Of a stretch of 64,000 bases of DNA, positions 1 to 14,126 are shown piece after piece. A model generated the notes under the pieces. The model was not told where the DNA came from, made no database searches, and was given only the letters and a program-made list of their open reading frames with translations. Location: assembly GCA_009760855.2 (NCBI GenBank), contig WPIO01000006.1, positions 3,150,501 through 3,214,500 on the forward strand. The letters are read 5' to 3'. Each line of letters begins with the position of its first letter. Within the stretch, counting starts at the first letter, position 1. Origin of the DNA: Cristatella mucedo (lineage: Eukaryota > Bryozoa > Phylactolaemata > Cristatellidae). The position numbers and the translations under genes are program-made.

Positions 1-530
1 TGAATGGTAAGTAAAATCATGCTTGAAAAACAAACAAGATGAATAACATGGTTAGGGGTGACATGCACAGGGTCAGCATGCAAATGTGGTTAGTGGCAGC
101 ATGCACAGTGTCAGCACGCATAAGCACATCAAGGACGAATCACAGGGACCCACTAAATGCTGTCCTAAATAGGTGTGTTTTTAAGATCCTTTTAAATGTG
201 GTCAGGTCAGGGGATGTTCTGACGCAGGTCGGGAGGGAGTTCCAGGCTTTGGGAGCATACGAACTAAATGCACGGTCTCCAAAGGATTTGAGGTTTGTAC
301 GAGGTATTTCTACACTGTTGGATTCCGAAAAGCGGGTGGTACGATGCTTGGCCTGATGGGGGACTATGTCGGAGAGATAGGCTGGAGCCATAGAATGAAG
401 GGACCTAAAAGTGAGCGACAAAACCTTGAAGTCAATCCGTTGCTTGACTGGTAGCCGGTGCAGGTCGGCGAGAAGTGGAGTAATGCGGCAACTGCGACGC
501 TCACGACAGACAAGTAGAGAACCTATACAG
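1..530 (-). mobile_element. LINE family A (CR1/L2-like) 3' end, 5'-truncated, cut by window start
   Basis: On the minus strand this encodes the C-terminal part of a non-LTR retrotransposon ORF2: [18 protein letters not shown]-type sequence, then [26 protein letters not shown] and [19 protein letters not shown] before a stop. This post-RT region occurs in CR1/L2/Rex-type elements. It is nearly identical to copies at 45937-46323 and 57114-57937. The terminal hairpin and tail are outside the window. Confidence 0.85.
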
Positions 531-879
531 AGAAAAAAGTAATTTTTGGTAAATGTACATATCCTCTAGTTGTTTCACGACCTCCAACATCAAGCATGTA
601 CTACAAGATGATGCTTACCAATGTGGGGATACGTTAATAACAATGCATGCCCTAGTGCCTTAGTGTGCAATTAAAACTGCGTCTAATGCAGTTTTCAGCA
701 TTTCGGTATTATTTAAAGTTTCTAACCTTCGGTTTTGGCAGTCGTACTCTGGCAATGATAAATGCCAACAGCCACAGGTGGCCTTGGATGCATTAATATA
801 AGCAACTATATTGTTGCTCACACTTCAAGAAACCAGATCGTGGCATTGGAGTCCAGTACCAAGCATTCCTGCATCGCTT

Positions 880-965
880 ACTGAAAGCTGGGGTTAGACT
901 CTAAGGCTCAACTGCTGCTATATAAATGAGACTGTTGAATCAGCTACTCTTTACTTTATTTGCTA
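880..965 (+). mobile_element. SINE 3'-end fragment
   Basis: CTGCTGCTATATAAATGAGA and CTGTTGAATCAGCT match the non-tRNA tail of the SINE family described at 18146-18330. The tRNA-like head is absent. Confidence 0.55.
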
Positions 966-1267
966 CCTTTATTGTGATTTTTTTTATTTCCTTAATTCCT
1001 TGCAGCTATGCCCTAATACAAAGGCTTGAAAAGAACTCGTGAAAAAATACCTTAATGATGCAATACAGAGGCACTAAATTTTGCTCTGTCTCGTGCTTTT
1101 GATTTTTCGTAGAAATTGCAAGGTTTGATTAAGGTGACTTCAAGGGGATGCTACCATCAAACTTTTTATATTCCAATCCAACATCACTCAAGCCCTAAAC
1201 AATACAAAACCTGGCTGTACGACCTATCAGCAACTGGCCAGTTTGATGGCCGCATGTTTCTTAACAA

Positions 1268-1440
1268 AATACTAGCTGATTTGACAGCCTTTTTTGTATA
1301 GCGACAGGAGAGACTTTACAGCGATCAGCACCGCTTGCAGTGGCAATAAAGGATTGCCCACCGTAAGATTCGAACACATGTCTTTGCGACCGAGGCCGTG
1401 AAAAGCAACCGCCCTCCCTAGTATGCCATCACGGCTCACC
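1268..1440 (-). mobile_element. tRNA-derived SINE
   Basis: Contains the tail block AGCTGATTTGACAGCC, the middle block AGTGGCAATAAAGGATTGCC and the tRNA-like head with a decayed B box and A box region, all in minus orientation. Confidence 0.75.
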
Positions 1441-2131
1441 TTATGCCACAAAGCATCATTTGGCTAATGATCTAAGTCAGTAGTTTCCGGCGAGTGCCCA
1501 GGCTTCATGATCATCTCCTTTAAAGGTGACTGAAATCGCCAATGTAGTTTCTACAAAATAATATTGAAAAGGTAGGAAGGCAATTATCCGATTGCATTCA
1601 ATCAAGGACTACATTATTTTGGATACATTCACAAGTGAGAGATCATAAACAAAGAGAAACCAAGGCATTTTGCTGATGCTTACACTTGTTGTGGCTCCAT
1701 CGCTTGTCAACTAACTGAACCTACTTTATGTTGCCTATAAAGAGTGAAGAACAGCTGATTAACAGCCTCATATGTATAGCTGTAGAAGTGCCTCGGCAGC
1801 ACCTATTGTACTCGAAGCCACCATATGAGTCGTGGAGAGCCAGCAAGTTGCCGCTGGCTACGACCCAGTGTCACATATTCACATTTCTATTTGGTTGGAA
1901 AACTAGTTTATTTGCCACTGTGGATCAGCTGCTACCATAGGCTCGAAGAATGGGGCTTATCACCCAGCAGCCACTCCCTCTCTAAACCGACAGATGAGCC
2001 GATGGCAGTGCAGAGCCACGGTCTCCCCTATCGTAGGCCTTCACCGATGAGGTCAAATTTACAGACCATTGGCAAAAACTCTGGCTAGGTCTATGCCTGT
2101 CATAGCATCGCGTGTGGTATTCCATGGAATG

Positions 2132-2308
<177 letters not shown>

Positions 2309-3509
2309 GAGTGCTTGTCTGCTGTTCATTGCACCCTGAGCATTGAGGAAAGAAAAACCGTGTAGTAAGTTTAAGATCCTATCTTAGTTGGAGATTTTTC
2401 TTTGCAAATAATCACAGTTCTACCTATGCTTTGATCATCCCCCACCTTCTAGCACCTCGAGCTCTCAACTTCCTTGCATCTTGCATTGGTGGCAGCTAAC
2501 TTCCCCTTAAATTAAATGCCGGCAGGGCCATCTTGATGGTTATGGGTCACCCTGTGACGAGTTAGTTATGTGTGACTCAGTAATCAGATAAACTCACCAT
2601 CAAAATTCGCCACGTATCGCTTGTAGTCTATGCACGAAATCTGGGTGCCAGGTTCCGAAATGATCTCTACCTGCACAAGTTCCACGGTCAAGCCTGGCAA
2701 TTTTCTCACATGGAATATTGCAACAACTTCAGTATGCTTCGATGAGTTTACATTACATTAGTGCAGGCGATTTACGAGTCAATCCTTCATGGGCTGCTGC
2801 TTCGGTTTTACTGCTGTCCTATGTGCACACATCATGAATACCAGGGGAAGTCGTAAAGAAAAGAGAGCAAGACGATGAAGCTGAGCCGGCTCGGCCAAGA
2901 CCGACTGAAGATTGATGGAGGCCACGAGCAAGCAACCAACCTTATTTGCTGTCAAGGGCACTTCTTCTTAATTGCTTTGAAAAGTATGGCTGACTGCAAG
3001 ACGACTATCAAACTCACCAATGAATTATACTAGAGTCCCTGCTTAGGCGACACTACAAGCAGTTACTATAGGAACCACGTTCAAGGTGGTGTCCAGCTGA
3101 GGCGTTCACCGAGAAGTCTACAAAGTAATCAATATGCCTTCGTGAAGCCTGACCCAAGGGCCATGCCAGATAAGCCGAAGCTCCTGAGACTTGCTGGGGC
3201 TGGCTGCAGTAAAGGAAGTCCGAAAGAGACACTCTCGGAAGGACCTGGGGATAGCAAGTTCGTCACCAGCTTCGATAGGCATCGGCTTCCTGGGTCCACT
3301 TTGTGGTCGGTGCTTGCTGAAAGCCTAGGAGGAAGCAGAACAAATGGGAAGCAGACCATGTAAACTTCCTGCAAGTAGAATGACCGAAAAGAAACCGACG
3401 GTGTGCAGTTGGCTTACACACAGCGAAGTGAGTCGTACACTGACAGCAGCAAATAGGCAAAGCCTCCTTGCCATGCATACATGCATCGGGCACGGGCAAC
3501 ACATGCAGT

Positions 3510-3542
<33 letters not shown>

Positions 3543-3543
3543 G

Positions 3544-3580
<37 letters not shown>
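3510..3580 (+). repeat. (TA)n repeat with GTATA interruptions
   Basis: About 70 bp of TA dinucleotides with two ATGTAT interruptions. Confidence 0.97.
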
Positions 3581-3583
<3 letters not shown>

Positions 3584-4727
3584 GTGTCATCAGCAGTCTC
3601 AGCAAGTGCTGGAAAAAGGGAAATTCTTTTAATTGGGACCTCTTCCTGTGTGACTGGCTCAGGTACAAGGCACCACTCTAGTGACATATCAATTTCTACT
3701 AAACTGTGCAGTTCCCACCTTATTCAGTAGCAAGAGAAGCAAACTATACTGTAAATCAACTTTCTGAAGTAAAATATGCATTTAAATTGCCATTTAATTG
3801 GCGCTGGTGAAGCTAGCCAAAATTGGCACAGGTGGCAAAAGCTTAAGGTTTTTTGCATGAGCAGTTATATTTTCCACAGAGCTATTTTATTGCGACTTCC
3901 GTTTGTCACCAAATTTAGAGGTAGTAGAGTAGCTGACAATTCACGAGAGATGGGCAAAAAATTAAGGGAGATTTCTGCCTGAACAAAAGGTCAAATTTTG
4001 GGACTGCATTTGGTTGGTAAAAAGCGAGGCATGCATTGTAAGATCGCTTTTGATTTTCAAGCAACATGTGGGCTACAATATTGGGAAGCCATGGCAACTC
4101 ACTATGATGGAAACGAGGAAGCAGTCTGGATGCCCTAAGCTGACACTAGGTCAGAAGAGCAGGATGCTAAAACCAAAGTCGTGAAGCACACACTTGCTCG
4201 TGTGAAAAGTGCTGCCAGGATAGGTTCCACTGGGGATGGAGCTTGAAGCTAAGCTAGCAAACCTTTCGGCCGAGGTTTTGCCAGCATGGTCACACTCTCA
4301 GGGCTTGCCCATCATAAGCCTTTTGCTTTACGTAAAGATGAAGCTGTTTGCATGTGGCTAGGGACCATGTCCACTGCACCTAAGCACTTACTGGCAAGGA
4401 GCTTCGCTGTGAACGGATGAATCGATGCTCACCTTTTTAAACACTGGTTGAAGAGTTTATAAGAAAAAGTGGCATATTAGAAAGGCGTGCAGCACCTACT
4501 ACCCTCAGGAGACTCAGTAAGTACCCTCGGTAAGTTCGGTGACAGCAGAGTGAAGCGATAGAGCTGTCGCACCGAGGCTTGTGTACGGTCTCTCTGTCAC
4601 ATGGGAAGGCATCTTGAACCTGCATATTTAACTACGACCGAAATGGACTAGCCTAATGTCACGGGTGAATTTTTTTTCATAGTCCCAATCACGAGCATCT
4701 TCCGATGACTTTATAGCCCCCAGGTTC

Positions 4728-5030
4728 TTTGCTCAGAGGTAAGGTGCTCGCTCTACACGATCCCTAGCCCAGGAGATAAGGTGGTCACTCTTCACGACCG
4801 AGGTCGTGGGTTCAAATGCTTCAGTTGGGTGATCTTTCGTTGCCAACAGCAAGTGGTATTGATAGCAATAAGGCTCTTCTGCTGCTATACAAATTTGACT
4901 GTTAATCAGTTAAGATCCAGTTCGTGAGGCTGCGTCCTGCAGCAGGTACTCCTTTATTGCCCACTGCAGCCGTGGTGATAGCCATTAAGGATCATCTGCG
5001 GCTATACAAATGAGGCTGCTTGATCAGCTC
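4728..5030 (+). mobile_element. tRNA-derived SINE, apparently one and a half units
   Basis: A head GCTCAGAGGTAAGGTGCTCG is followed by a second A-box-like GGAGATAAGGTGGTCACTC, the B-box region GTCGTGGGTTCAAATGC, the middle block and tail CTGTTAATCAG; a second tail half (GTGGTGATAGCCATTAAGG to GCTGCTTGATCAGCTC) follows. Either two insertions or an internal duplication. Confidence 0.7.
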
Positions 5031-5447
5031 ACCTTTTCTGTTTACATTATGACCAATCACGAGCTCTGATCTGAACCTCATCGGAGCCCCGGGGATGCTT
5101 TGTGGAGTAGTACTGATGTGTCACCTTGGGATGGTATGTTTTTTCCAGGCTCTATGTCGATGTTGGTGAGTATTGAGCAGGAATATCGAGTCGTTCAGTT
5201 CGATATGTATACACTAAGCGATTGCAAAAAATCACAATGGTGCGATTTCTTAGCAATCCAAGTTGCTTAGTAATTAAATAATGACATCCTAATATGTTTA
5301 TCCACCACGTTGGTCATGTGCACAAGTGAAGCAATACATTCTGAATGCAGGAATGAATGGCAAAGGAAAGTCACGACCTTTCCCGTAAAGTATTGCCGGT
5401 CGCTTTAACATAGGACGGCACACACACAAGTGAATGCACGCATGCAT

Positions 5448-5520
<73 letters not shown>

Positions 5521-5526
5521 CACACA
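5448..5526 (+). repeat. (CT)n then (CA)n compound microsatellite
   Basis: A short CT run followed by about 65 bp of CA repeats. Confidence 0.97.
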
Positions 5527-6405
5527 GACACGTGCAGATATCTATACTACATTGCAAAAGCCTTGGTTCAAAGGTGAAAATCCACAGTGTTTTGTGGCTA
5601 CTTTCAATACTCGAGCAATGACACTGATCACCTCTGGCAGCTGGGTCACATGTTAATGAGCCAGGAAACTGCATTCCTTTGGCAGCAGCTGCTCGATAAA
5701 CTTGCAGGTGCCTTGCCATGGTATCTCATAGGAGGATACAAAGAGAGAACAAATGCACATTTTCCCTCTGTGTCGGACGTGTCACCAACCGTGTATCCTT
5801 AGATAGAGACAACAAAGGGCCTTAGTGAACAGGGAGATAGATAGTCACAGGCCTTGAAAGTAGCAATACATACATTGCACATTGCCACCTACAAGTATCA
5901 GGGCACCTAGAGGTGTACTGCCACACTGACGGCACGGCCGGCTCCACCAAATTTGCAGGTTGCGAAAAATGCACTGTAGCTTGACGCCCGGACAGCAAGC
6001 ACACGAAGGTACAGAAACACTGAATGTCCAAGAACGATTGTGTTATTTGGGCTCGCAGTGCACGACAGCTCTCGACCGTCCTGTCCTGCACCCTCTTTCT
6101 CACTGCCCCTTATCTGCAGGCCGTAGACTCACCTTCAATCAAAACATAAACTCGTAAAAACCATTATCCTAAATAAACCACAAACTCAAGAAATCCATGG
6201 ATCTGCAGCAGCACCACTTAACTTCAGGCACCGAAGAGACCACTGGGTATCGTTGCAATGTTGAGTATCATTGCAATGTGATGCATCGTCACAATGTTGA
6301 ACACCTCTGGACTGGACCGGAAGCACCTGAAGATTGAGCCACAAGCTGAAAAACCGTTTGACTACTCCCTAACCTGCTGCCCTAGAGACGTGCCTCTTCG
6401 TCAAG

Positions 6406-7867
<1,462 letters not shown>

Positions 7868-8600
7868 TGGTTTTTAAATTTAGGCTTTCTGGCAGCTCCA
7901 TAGCTGGCAGTGGTGATCTGTGACTTCATTTCCCCATGGACAGACTCTCAGAAGAGGAGCAACATCCGGAGCCATCCCGGGTGTCTCTTTGGCCCCTTGC
8001 TCGGCATGCCGGCCCCTGCCCTGCTTATTGGGGCAGCCGGAAGAGGGCTGTTTCCAAGTGGTCATACAGTAATACAGTAAGTAAGTCATACAGTATGTCA
8101 TACATACCCCTGGCCAGGGACTGATCCAGAGGGGGGAGGGAAGTGGGTCGGGTGAGACGTTGGCGACATGCCTCTATTCCTATGCCCACCGACGCTCACG
8201 AAGGACACAATTATGTCTCCACTCCACTCAATGAGCAGCCGCTGAGTTCGTGTCGAATAAGTGTAATTTTGCGAAATGGATTTTTCATTATCTTGGGCAT
8301 AGTCCCGCCTGGTGAAAATGTTGTGAGTCCTCCCCTATGTAAAAATTCCTGCCCTTGCCACCTTGTCCTAGGCAAAAGTACTGGCTCAGCCACTACACCA
8401 AGCCGCCATTGAGATGTGTGCGAGAGAATACCTGCATGAGCACGAGTGCCTGTGTGACGAAGGAAGACATGCCGATTTTTGCACGCGCCTCATTTCGGCC
8501 AGCTACGCTTTATAATAGTGCCACAGGATTCGAAAGGCTACCTTTACACTATGGCATAATGAATATGCCCTGCCGAGTACTTCCGGTTTCCAATAACAAT
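7868..8600. other. Anonymous sequence
   Basis: Contains a short direct repeat of CATACAGTA-type units around 8065-8100. Nothing else recognised. Confidence 0.5.
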
Positions 8601-8665
8601 ACAAAAAATACAAGCTGATTCAACAGCCTCTTTTTTATATCGACTGAAGAGCTTTTACGGCTATC
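8601..8665 (-). mobile_element. SINE, 3' half (left part of an interrupted copy)
   Basis: AAGCTGATTCAACAGCCTC and ACGGCTATC are the SINE tail; the copy breaks off exactly where the LINE at 8666 begins and resumes at 9282. Confidence 0.8.
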
Positions 8666-9281
8666 TACAGCTGGTGCTAAACTCTGCTACTAGGCTTGTC
8701 TTTCGTGAGCGGCACAGTTGCCACATAACACCACTTCTTGCCAACCTGCACTATCTCTCAGTCAAGCAACGCATCGACTCCAAGGTTTTATCACTCACTT
8801 TTAGGTCCCTTTATTCTTCGGCTCCAGCCTACCTATCAGATCTACTGCTCCACCAGGCTAAGCATAGAACCACTTGCTTTTCGGAATCTAGTTGTTTACC
8901 TATACCTCGTACAAACCTCAAATCCTTTGGAGACCGTGCATTTAGTTTGTATGCTCCCAAAGCTTGGAACTCATTCCCGACTTGCGTCCGACATCCCCTG
9001 ACTTGACTACATTTAAAAAGAAACTAAAAATGCACCCATCTAGGACAGCATTTAGTGAGTCCCTGTAATTCGACCTTTTTGTGCTTATGCATGCTGTGCA
9101 TGCTGCCACTAACCACACTTGCATGCTGACCCTGTGCATGTCACCCCTAACCATGTTATGCGTGCTGTCATTGAGCATGCTAGCACTAACCATTCGATCG
9201 TGTTTCCTTTGCAACAAATGTAAATCACCAAGAAAGAGAGTTCTCTGAGAGCGCTTTATCAAGTCTATTTTTATTATTATC
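8666..9281 (+). mobile_element. LINE family A copy, 5'-truncated, inserted in a SINE
   Basis: Plus-strand reading [20 protein letters not shown], then [34 protein letters not shown] and FGDRAFSLYAPKAWN, then the 3' untranslated region ending in a TTATTATTAT tail. The two halves of a tRNA-like SINE lie immediately on each side. Confidence 0.88.
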
Positions 9282-9392
9282 ATCACCGCTTGCAGCAGCA
9301 ATAAAGGATCGTCCACAGAAGGATTCGAACCCACGACCTCGCGACCGAGGTTGTGAAGAACGACCGCCTTACCTAGTGTCGCGGCTCCATGT
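9282..9392 (-). mobile_element. SINE, tRNA-like 5' half (right part of an interrupted copy)
   Basis: ATCACCGCTTGCAGCAGCAA, then the perfect B box in minus orientation (GGATTCGAACC) and the head region. It continues the copy at 8601-8665 after the LINE. Confidence 0.82.
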
Positions 9393-10724
9393 GTGGATAT
9401 AATTGGCTCCACTCCACTCAGGCGCACGCGTCGCTTGCAAGTAAAGAGAACCGCCGACTCCACACTGCTACTTGCATTCAATGAAGCAGAAAGAGCCCTA
9501 GAGTGGTGGTTACTAGTCTGCTGCATGATTTGTGTGTCGTACGAGCCGGAAGTTACGTGCCCGAAGTTACTGCCCGGTTACTTGTCATAGCAAGCAAATA
9601 CCCATCATTGAAATTTCACCCTGCCCCCTTCCCCATCTGCCCATTCAGCTTTTGCTTTTGAGGCACGCATGCTGAAGAGACCGGCGGCAATGCAAACAGC
9701 GAAAGCTTCAAACGCACACAACTACTCATACCGCAGCCATTTTGCTCTCGGGAACGCCGCCGCGTGGACTTGTCGAAGAAATGTCGCGCACGTGTGTTCA
9801 GCAGTAACTCTATGGTGAATCACTCTTGCAAACTTTCCTTGCACTCAATTATGACACTGTGGTAGTGCTGTCCGTTGCACACTGTTGCCGTTGCTGAGGG
9901 TTTAGCTACGGCATCTTTTCGTTCTGCTGCTTACGATGACTGTTCTTTTCACCGGATACCGCCAGTCGAAGGCCATTGCACCCGGGTCACCGGATACCGC
10001 CAGTCGAAGGCCATTGCACCCGGGTCACTCATTGGCCTCGCGAGATAGATAGCATACTAGGTGACAGCAGCACTGACAGCTGGATTGGCCCAGCCAGACG
10101 GCCTGCCTGCCAAGGGCCGCAGCAATCTTAACCTGACTCGTGCGGACCGGGTAATGAAAAGCAGCTTAGAGGTGAAAGTGGGCCTGGTGGCTGCTCTTCG
10201 GCATGAAAAGCTGATCACTGGCTACCTCACCGGCCTGTGGCTTTACCCTTCCCTAAAGCTAACGGCTGCATTGGATGCTTACCCAGCCAGCCAACTATCC
10301 AAGCAAGGAGTCAGTGACAAAGCCGCACAGTAATTCACCGTACCTGGTGGGTAAGCATGCTGCTCTATAACCATCTAGAGGCATTCGTGAAGCAGAAGCC
10401 ACGGTCCAGCCCAATGGCCAATCGTTGCCGTTCAGTCGATCTTATATCTATCACTTCTGCAGCAGCTGCTGCTGCCAGCCTTAGTCGGCTTTGTGTGTGC
10501 GTCTCACATCAGCTTTTGCGGAGGCCAGACCAAGAGTGTAGCGCTGTGGGCCTCTGTGCCCCAAGGAAACCCGCCCCACAGGAATTTCTATGTACTTTCA
10601 GTAAAACGTTGCACGTTTGTAGAGCTGCTGCAACACCAACGGCAGTTCTGCCATTGCACACATCTTGGAATAGAGTGCGATGCTTCGTGGCAGATGCAGC
10701 CCCTTTTTCTCATATCTCCTGTCT
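9393..10724. other. Anonymous sequence
   Basis: A 90-codon plus-strand reading (10061-10333) is open but resembles nothing I know. Otherwise only the 38-bp duplication. Confidence 0.45.
9950..10025 (+). repeat. 38-bp perfect tandem duplication
   Basis: Two exact head-to-tail copies of a 38-bp unit beginning CACCGGATACCGCC and ending CACCCGGGT (9950-9987 and 9988-10025). Confidence 0.97.
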
Positions 10725-10845
10725 GTAGCTCTGCAAAGCAACAAAGACTGTGCCTGTGTTAAGACGGAGAGTTTCGTATAGCGCACGATAAAAAAGCCTA
10801 AAGCGTTCTTTCGGTATGCATTCGGTAGTTCGGTAGATATAAGCG
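10725..10845 (-). mobile_element. LINE family B 3'-end fragment
   Basis: GTATAGCGCACGATAAAAAA and TCGGTATGCATTCGGTAG match the terminal region of the longer family B copy at 12020-12085. Heavily truncated. Confidence 0.55.
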
Positions 10846-11036
10846 TTTGCTCTGCAAGTCCTCAATTGTGTAGAACTCGCCTCCTCCACTATTCTCTTTT
10901 GGCCTCTTCGTTTCTGCTGCCGACTCGGGCACACCCTTTCCAGCCCTTTCCAAAGCAGAACCATGCAGAGTGCACTCAACAACAAGCAGCCCTGCCGAAG
11001 ATGGATAGACTACTCCCCTTTAGGGCTGCCTCGGAA

Positions 11037-11290
11037 CTAATGATAATTATAATAATAAGAACAATAATGATACACTTGTTATACTGCCCTCCCTCAGAGA
11101 ACTCAAGCTCTTTCTAGGCACTTTACATTTGCTGCAAAGGAAGCACGATCGAATGGTAGTATGCTCGATGACAGTAAGCATAACATGGTTAGAGGTGACA
11201 TGCGCAGGGTCAGCATGCATGAGCAAGCACTCTGATTGGTACCAGCGACCGGTTCTCCAACTACTTCTAAATGTATTCGAACGTCTTTCT
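11037..11290 (-). mobile_element. LINE family A 3' untranslated region
   Basis: The (TTA)n-type tail, the CTCAGAGAACTC...TTTCTAGGCAC hairpin region and the repeated CATGCTGACCCTG-type 3' UTR are recognisable on the minus strand; coding sequence is absent. Further right similarity fades. Confidence 0.7.
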
Positions 11291-11964
11291 TCCTATAGCG
11301 AGCTTCAGGTATCTATGCTTCAAGTTGGCCAATTGAAAAGAAGCTGCACGCTTTTTGCTTCAGCTGATCCAAGTCAGACCCAAACACCTTTGCAGACAGT
11401 TTTTGAGCTATCCAAGTGCCATGCTGCTGTACTGCATATCCATATGCTTTGCTAGCAATCCAAATCCCATTTCCAAACATTCGGTTCGTAATCAAATGCA
11501 CCTCTGCGTTATCGCTAGCCTTTACGCAGATGTCTCATCACTACTGCACCAGTTTGAGGCCAATGCCTCACTGCACTAGTGCAATGTTGTAATCGATTGC
11601 ACGATGACAACTTTAGCCTTTAGTGAGTGATGACCAGCAATCAGCAATGACTCAGGAATCTGCTTTGATACAAGCTCCCTGAAGCTGCTACCACAGCTGC
11701 CGTGGTGACTGCTGGTAGGCAGGCATCTTGCTGACTCAATATCCGGGCCTGGCGGGATTAATTTCAAAATGGGAGACTCTTTATTACCAAAATTAAGTCT
11801 TCTGTACATTTACCAGTCTTCTAGAGACCCTGCCAGAACATGAGTATTGTTCATCACTAGTATCAACGAACGATGCTTTCCCTTTAAAATCCGCAAATTG
11901 TCCTTGCTTGTAAATGGGCTCAATTTTCTTGGCTGTTGCTCACATGTGCACTGCTCTGTCCAAA

Positions 11965-13615
11965 ATCTAATGTAATGTATCTCCGACTGTAACTCCACAA
12001 AGTTATAGAGACTATTTGGGTGTTACGCAGGAGAGTTTTGTATAGCGCACTCACAGCCTAAGCGGCTTTCGGTACGAATTCGGTAGCCAACAGACTTCGT
12101 CTCAGGCAACAAAGAGAAAGTGGGAAGCATAGCAGAATCAGGAGAGCAGTTGAGGTAGTGAGTAGCATAGAAGTAGCATCTCAGGACCACTGAAAAGGAT
12201 GAGCCATAGTCGGCAGTAGGAGAATAGTTTTCGTTGCATAAGAATTGTGGAAGCGAAGTCCACAGTCTAGGACCTGCAGAGCTAACGCTTCTGTCGCCAA
12301 CGGTCTTTAAGCAGATGTACAAAACAGCTAATTTATTGTCCACACAGGACCTGAGGGCGCAAAGAGGCTGAAACTGATGCAGCAGTTCAGCTAGGTACAA
12401 AGGAGCCAAGCCGTGGCAAGCCTTGTGGGTCAGTCTAAGAACTTTTCTCTGTATCTGTTGCACAACCGGCATCCATCCTAGCTCTTTTAGCAAAGGAGAC
12501 ACGTACTCAAACCGCTGAGACTTGAAGACTAGCTTTGCAGCCATATTCATATTCTGCTGCAGTGGCCTAATAGCTTTCTTTGGCAGCCCAGCCAATAGGG
12601 AATTGCAATAATCAAGCCGAGACAGAACTAAGGAGCTAGTTAAATTTTGTATAAGCAACTGCGGGAGACAGCTCCTAATATTGGATAGGGATCGGACGTG
12701 ATGATTAGCTGTAGAAGCAGAGTTCTGAATGAAGCTTTTAAAATTGAGGTAGTTGTCGAAAACAACACCTAAATTTTGAGCATGTGGTGATGGTCGCACA
12801 ATAGCATCACCTATTAGATTAGCAAAGCCTTTTAAACCAGCCACACGCTTACAGTGTCCTATGAGCAGCAGTTCGGTTTTATCATCATTTAATTTCAGAA
12901 AGTTTTCCGACATCCAAGATTGAATGTCGGCAAGGCAAGCATTCAGTTTCTCAGTTGCCGCAGCAGATTCCGACGGTTTGAATGACAAATACAACTGAGT
13001 ATCGTCAGCATAGAAGTGATACCCTATTTCATGGGCCTTAATGACTTTTCCCAGAGGTTGTGTATAAATGGAAAACAGCAAGGGACCGAGTACTCACCCT
13101 TGAGGGACTCCACAAGTGACCTTTCTCGTGTGTGAGACCTGACCCCCACACGACACGGATTAATTACGATCAAACAAGTTCGATTTAAACCATGCCAGTG
13201 CTTCGTCTGCCAGACCGATCGTTGTTCTCAATCGTTCAAGCAGAACCTCGTGATCAATGGTGTCGAAGGCAGCAGACAGACCTAGCAGAGCTGGGGCAGT
13301 GACACTCCCGTCGTCGTTGCCACCTAGAATGTCATTGTTATTACAGAGGAGAGCAGTTTCAGTGGAGTGCTGCCTCTTGAATCCTGTTTAAAATGTTTCT
13401 GACATTCCATAATTTTCAATATGTTCAACCAGCTGCTTAGCAACAATTTTTTCAAGAATCTTTGATAAGTAAGAAAGAAGGGAAACTGGGCGATATTTTG
13501 CAAGGACCTCTGTGTCCAACCCAGGCTCTTTAAGAATGGGTCTAACGATTGCCGATTTGAATGACTTGGGGATCATTAAACCAAGGGGATTGAACTAACC
13601 CCAGAAATCATAAAT
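11965..13615 (-). mobile_element. LINE family B (CR1/L2-like) with reverse transcriptase remnant
   Basis: The longest retrotransposon remnant in the window, about 1.65 kb on the minus strand, 5'-truncated within the RT. Readable RT blocks in order: [38 protein letters not shown] followed by a stop then [14 protein letters not shown], and [14 protein letters not shown] with the catalytic ADD. A 352-codon open stretch (12023-13081) covers the ADD box to the C-terminus ([29 protein letters not shown]). In-frame stops and frame changes in the N-terminal part make it inactive. It ends in a GTAATGTAT-type tail shared with the copy at 52699. Confidence 0.88.
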
Positions 13616-13644
13616 ACATTGATTACAATAAAACCAACACATTT

Positions 13645-14060
13645 GCATGGCGCCACCAGAGAACTTAATCTCTTTCTTAGCACTTACATATGCTTTAAAG
13701 GAAGCACGAGCAAATTGTTGGTAAATTACATTGCAATATCTCTTAGGTGGCAGTTAGTTTCTCTATTACTCCCTGATATGCACCAACTAGATCCGTAAAT
13801 GTAGACTGCTACCGGGGCCGAGAAGGCTAGTTTAACAACAACAACAACAATAATAGCAATAAGCAATAGTAAAATGTTTATATAGAACCCTCCGAGATAT
13901 ATAAATTTGCATGCACTTTAAATATGATTCAAAGGAAGCGCATCGGTTTGCTATAATAATAATTATCATCATAAGAAGAATTTAATCTCTATAAAGGTGC
14001 CTTACACTTCCCTGAAAGAGAATTAATAGCAAAGAATTAGTGACATGTACAGTATCATAC
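13645..14060 (-). mobile_element. Cluster of degenerate LINE family A 3'-end fragments
   Basis: At least two short stretches resemble the family 3' UTR on the minus strand: 13648-13720 (CCAGAGAACTTAATCTCTTT, GCTTTAAAGGAAGCACGA) and 13830-14030 (ATAATAATAATTAT tail-like sequence followed by AATTTAATCTCTATAAAGG). They are strongly decayed. Confidence 0.45.
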
Positions 14061-14082
14061 CTAGAGAAATAGCCTTGGGACT

Positions 14083-14126
14083 AAGCTCAGAGGTAAGGTG
14101 CTCGTCCTTAATCCATCGAGAGCTAG
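14083..14126 (+). mobile_element. SINE tRNA-like head fragment
   Basis: GCTCAGAGGTAAGGTGCTCG is the A-box region of the SINE. It stops where the degenerate LINE at 14127 starts, so it may be another LINE-interrupted copy. Confidence 0.5.

Noticed and set aside
9300-9392. Possible tRNA genes at this and other sites with GGTTCGAATCC.
   Set aside because: The head lacks a clean cloverleaf and is always joined to the SINE middle and tail blocks, so these are SINE promoters.
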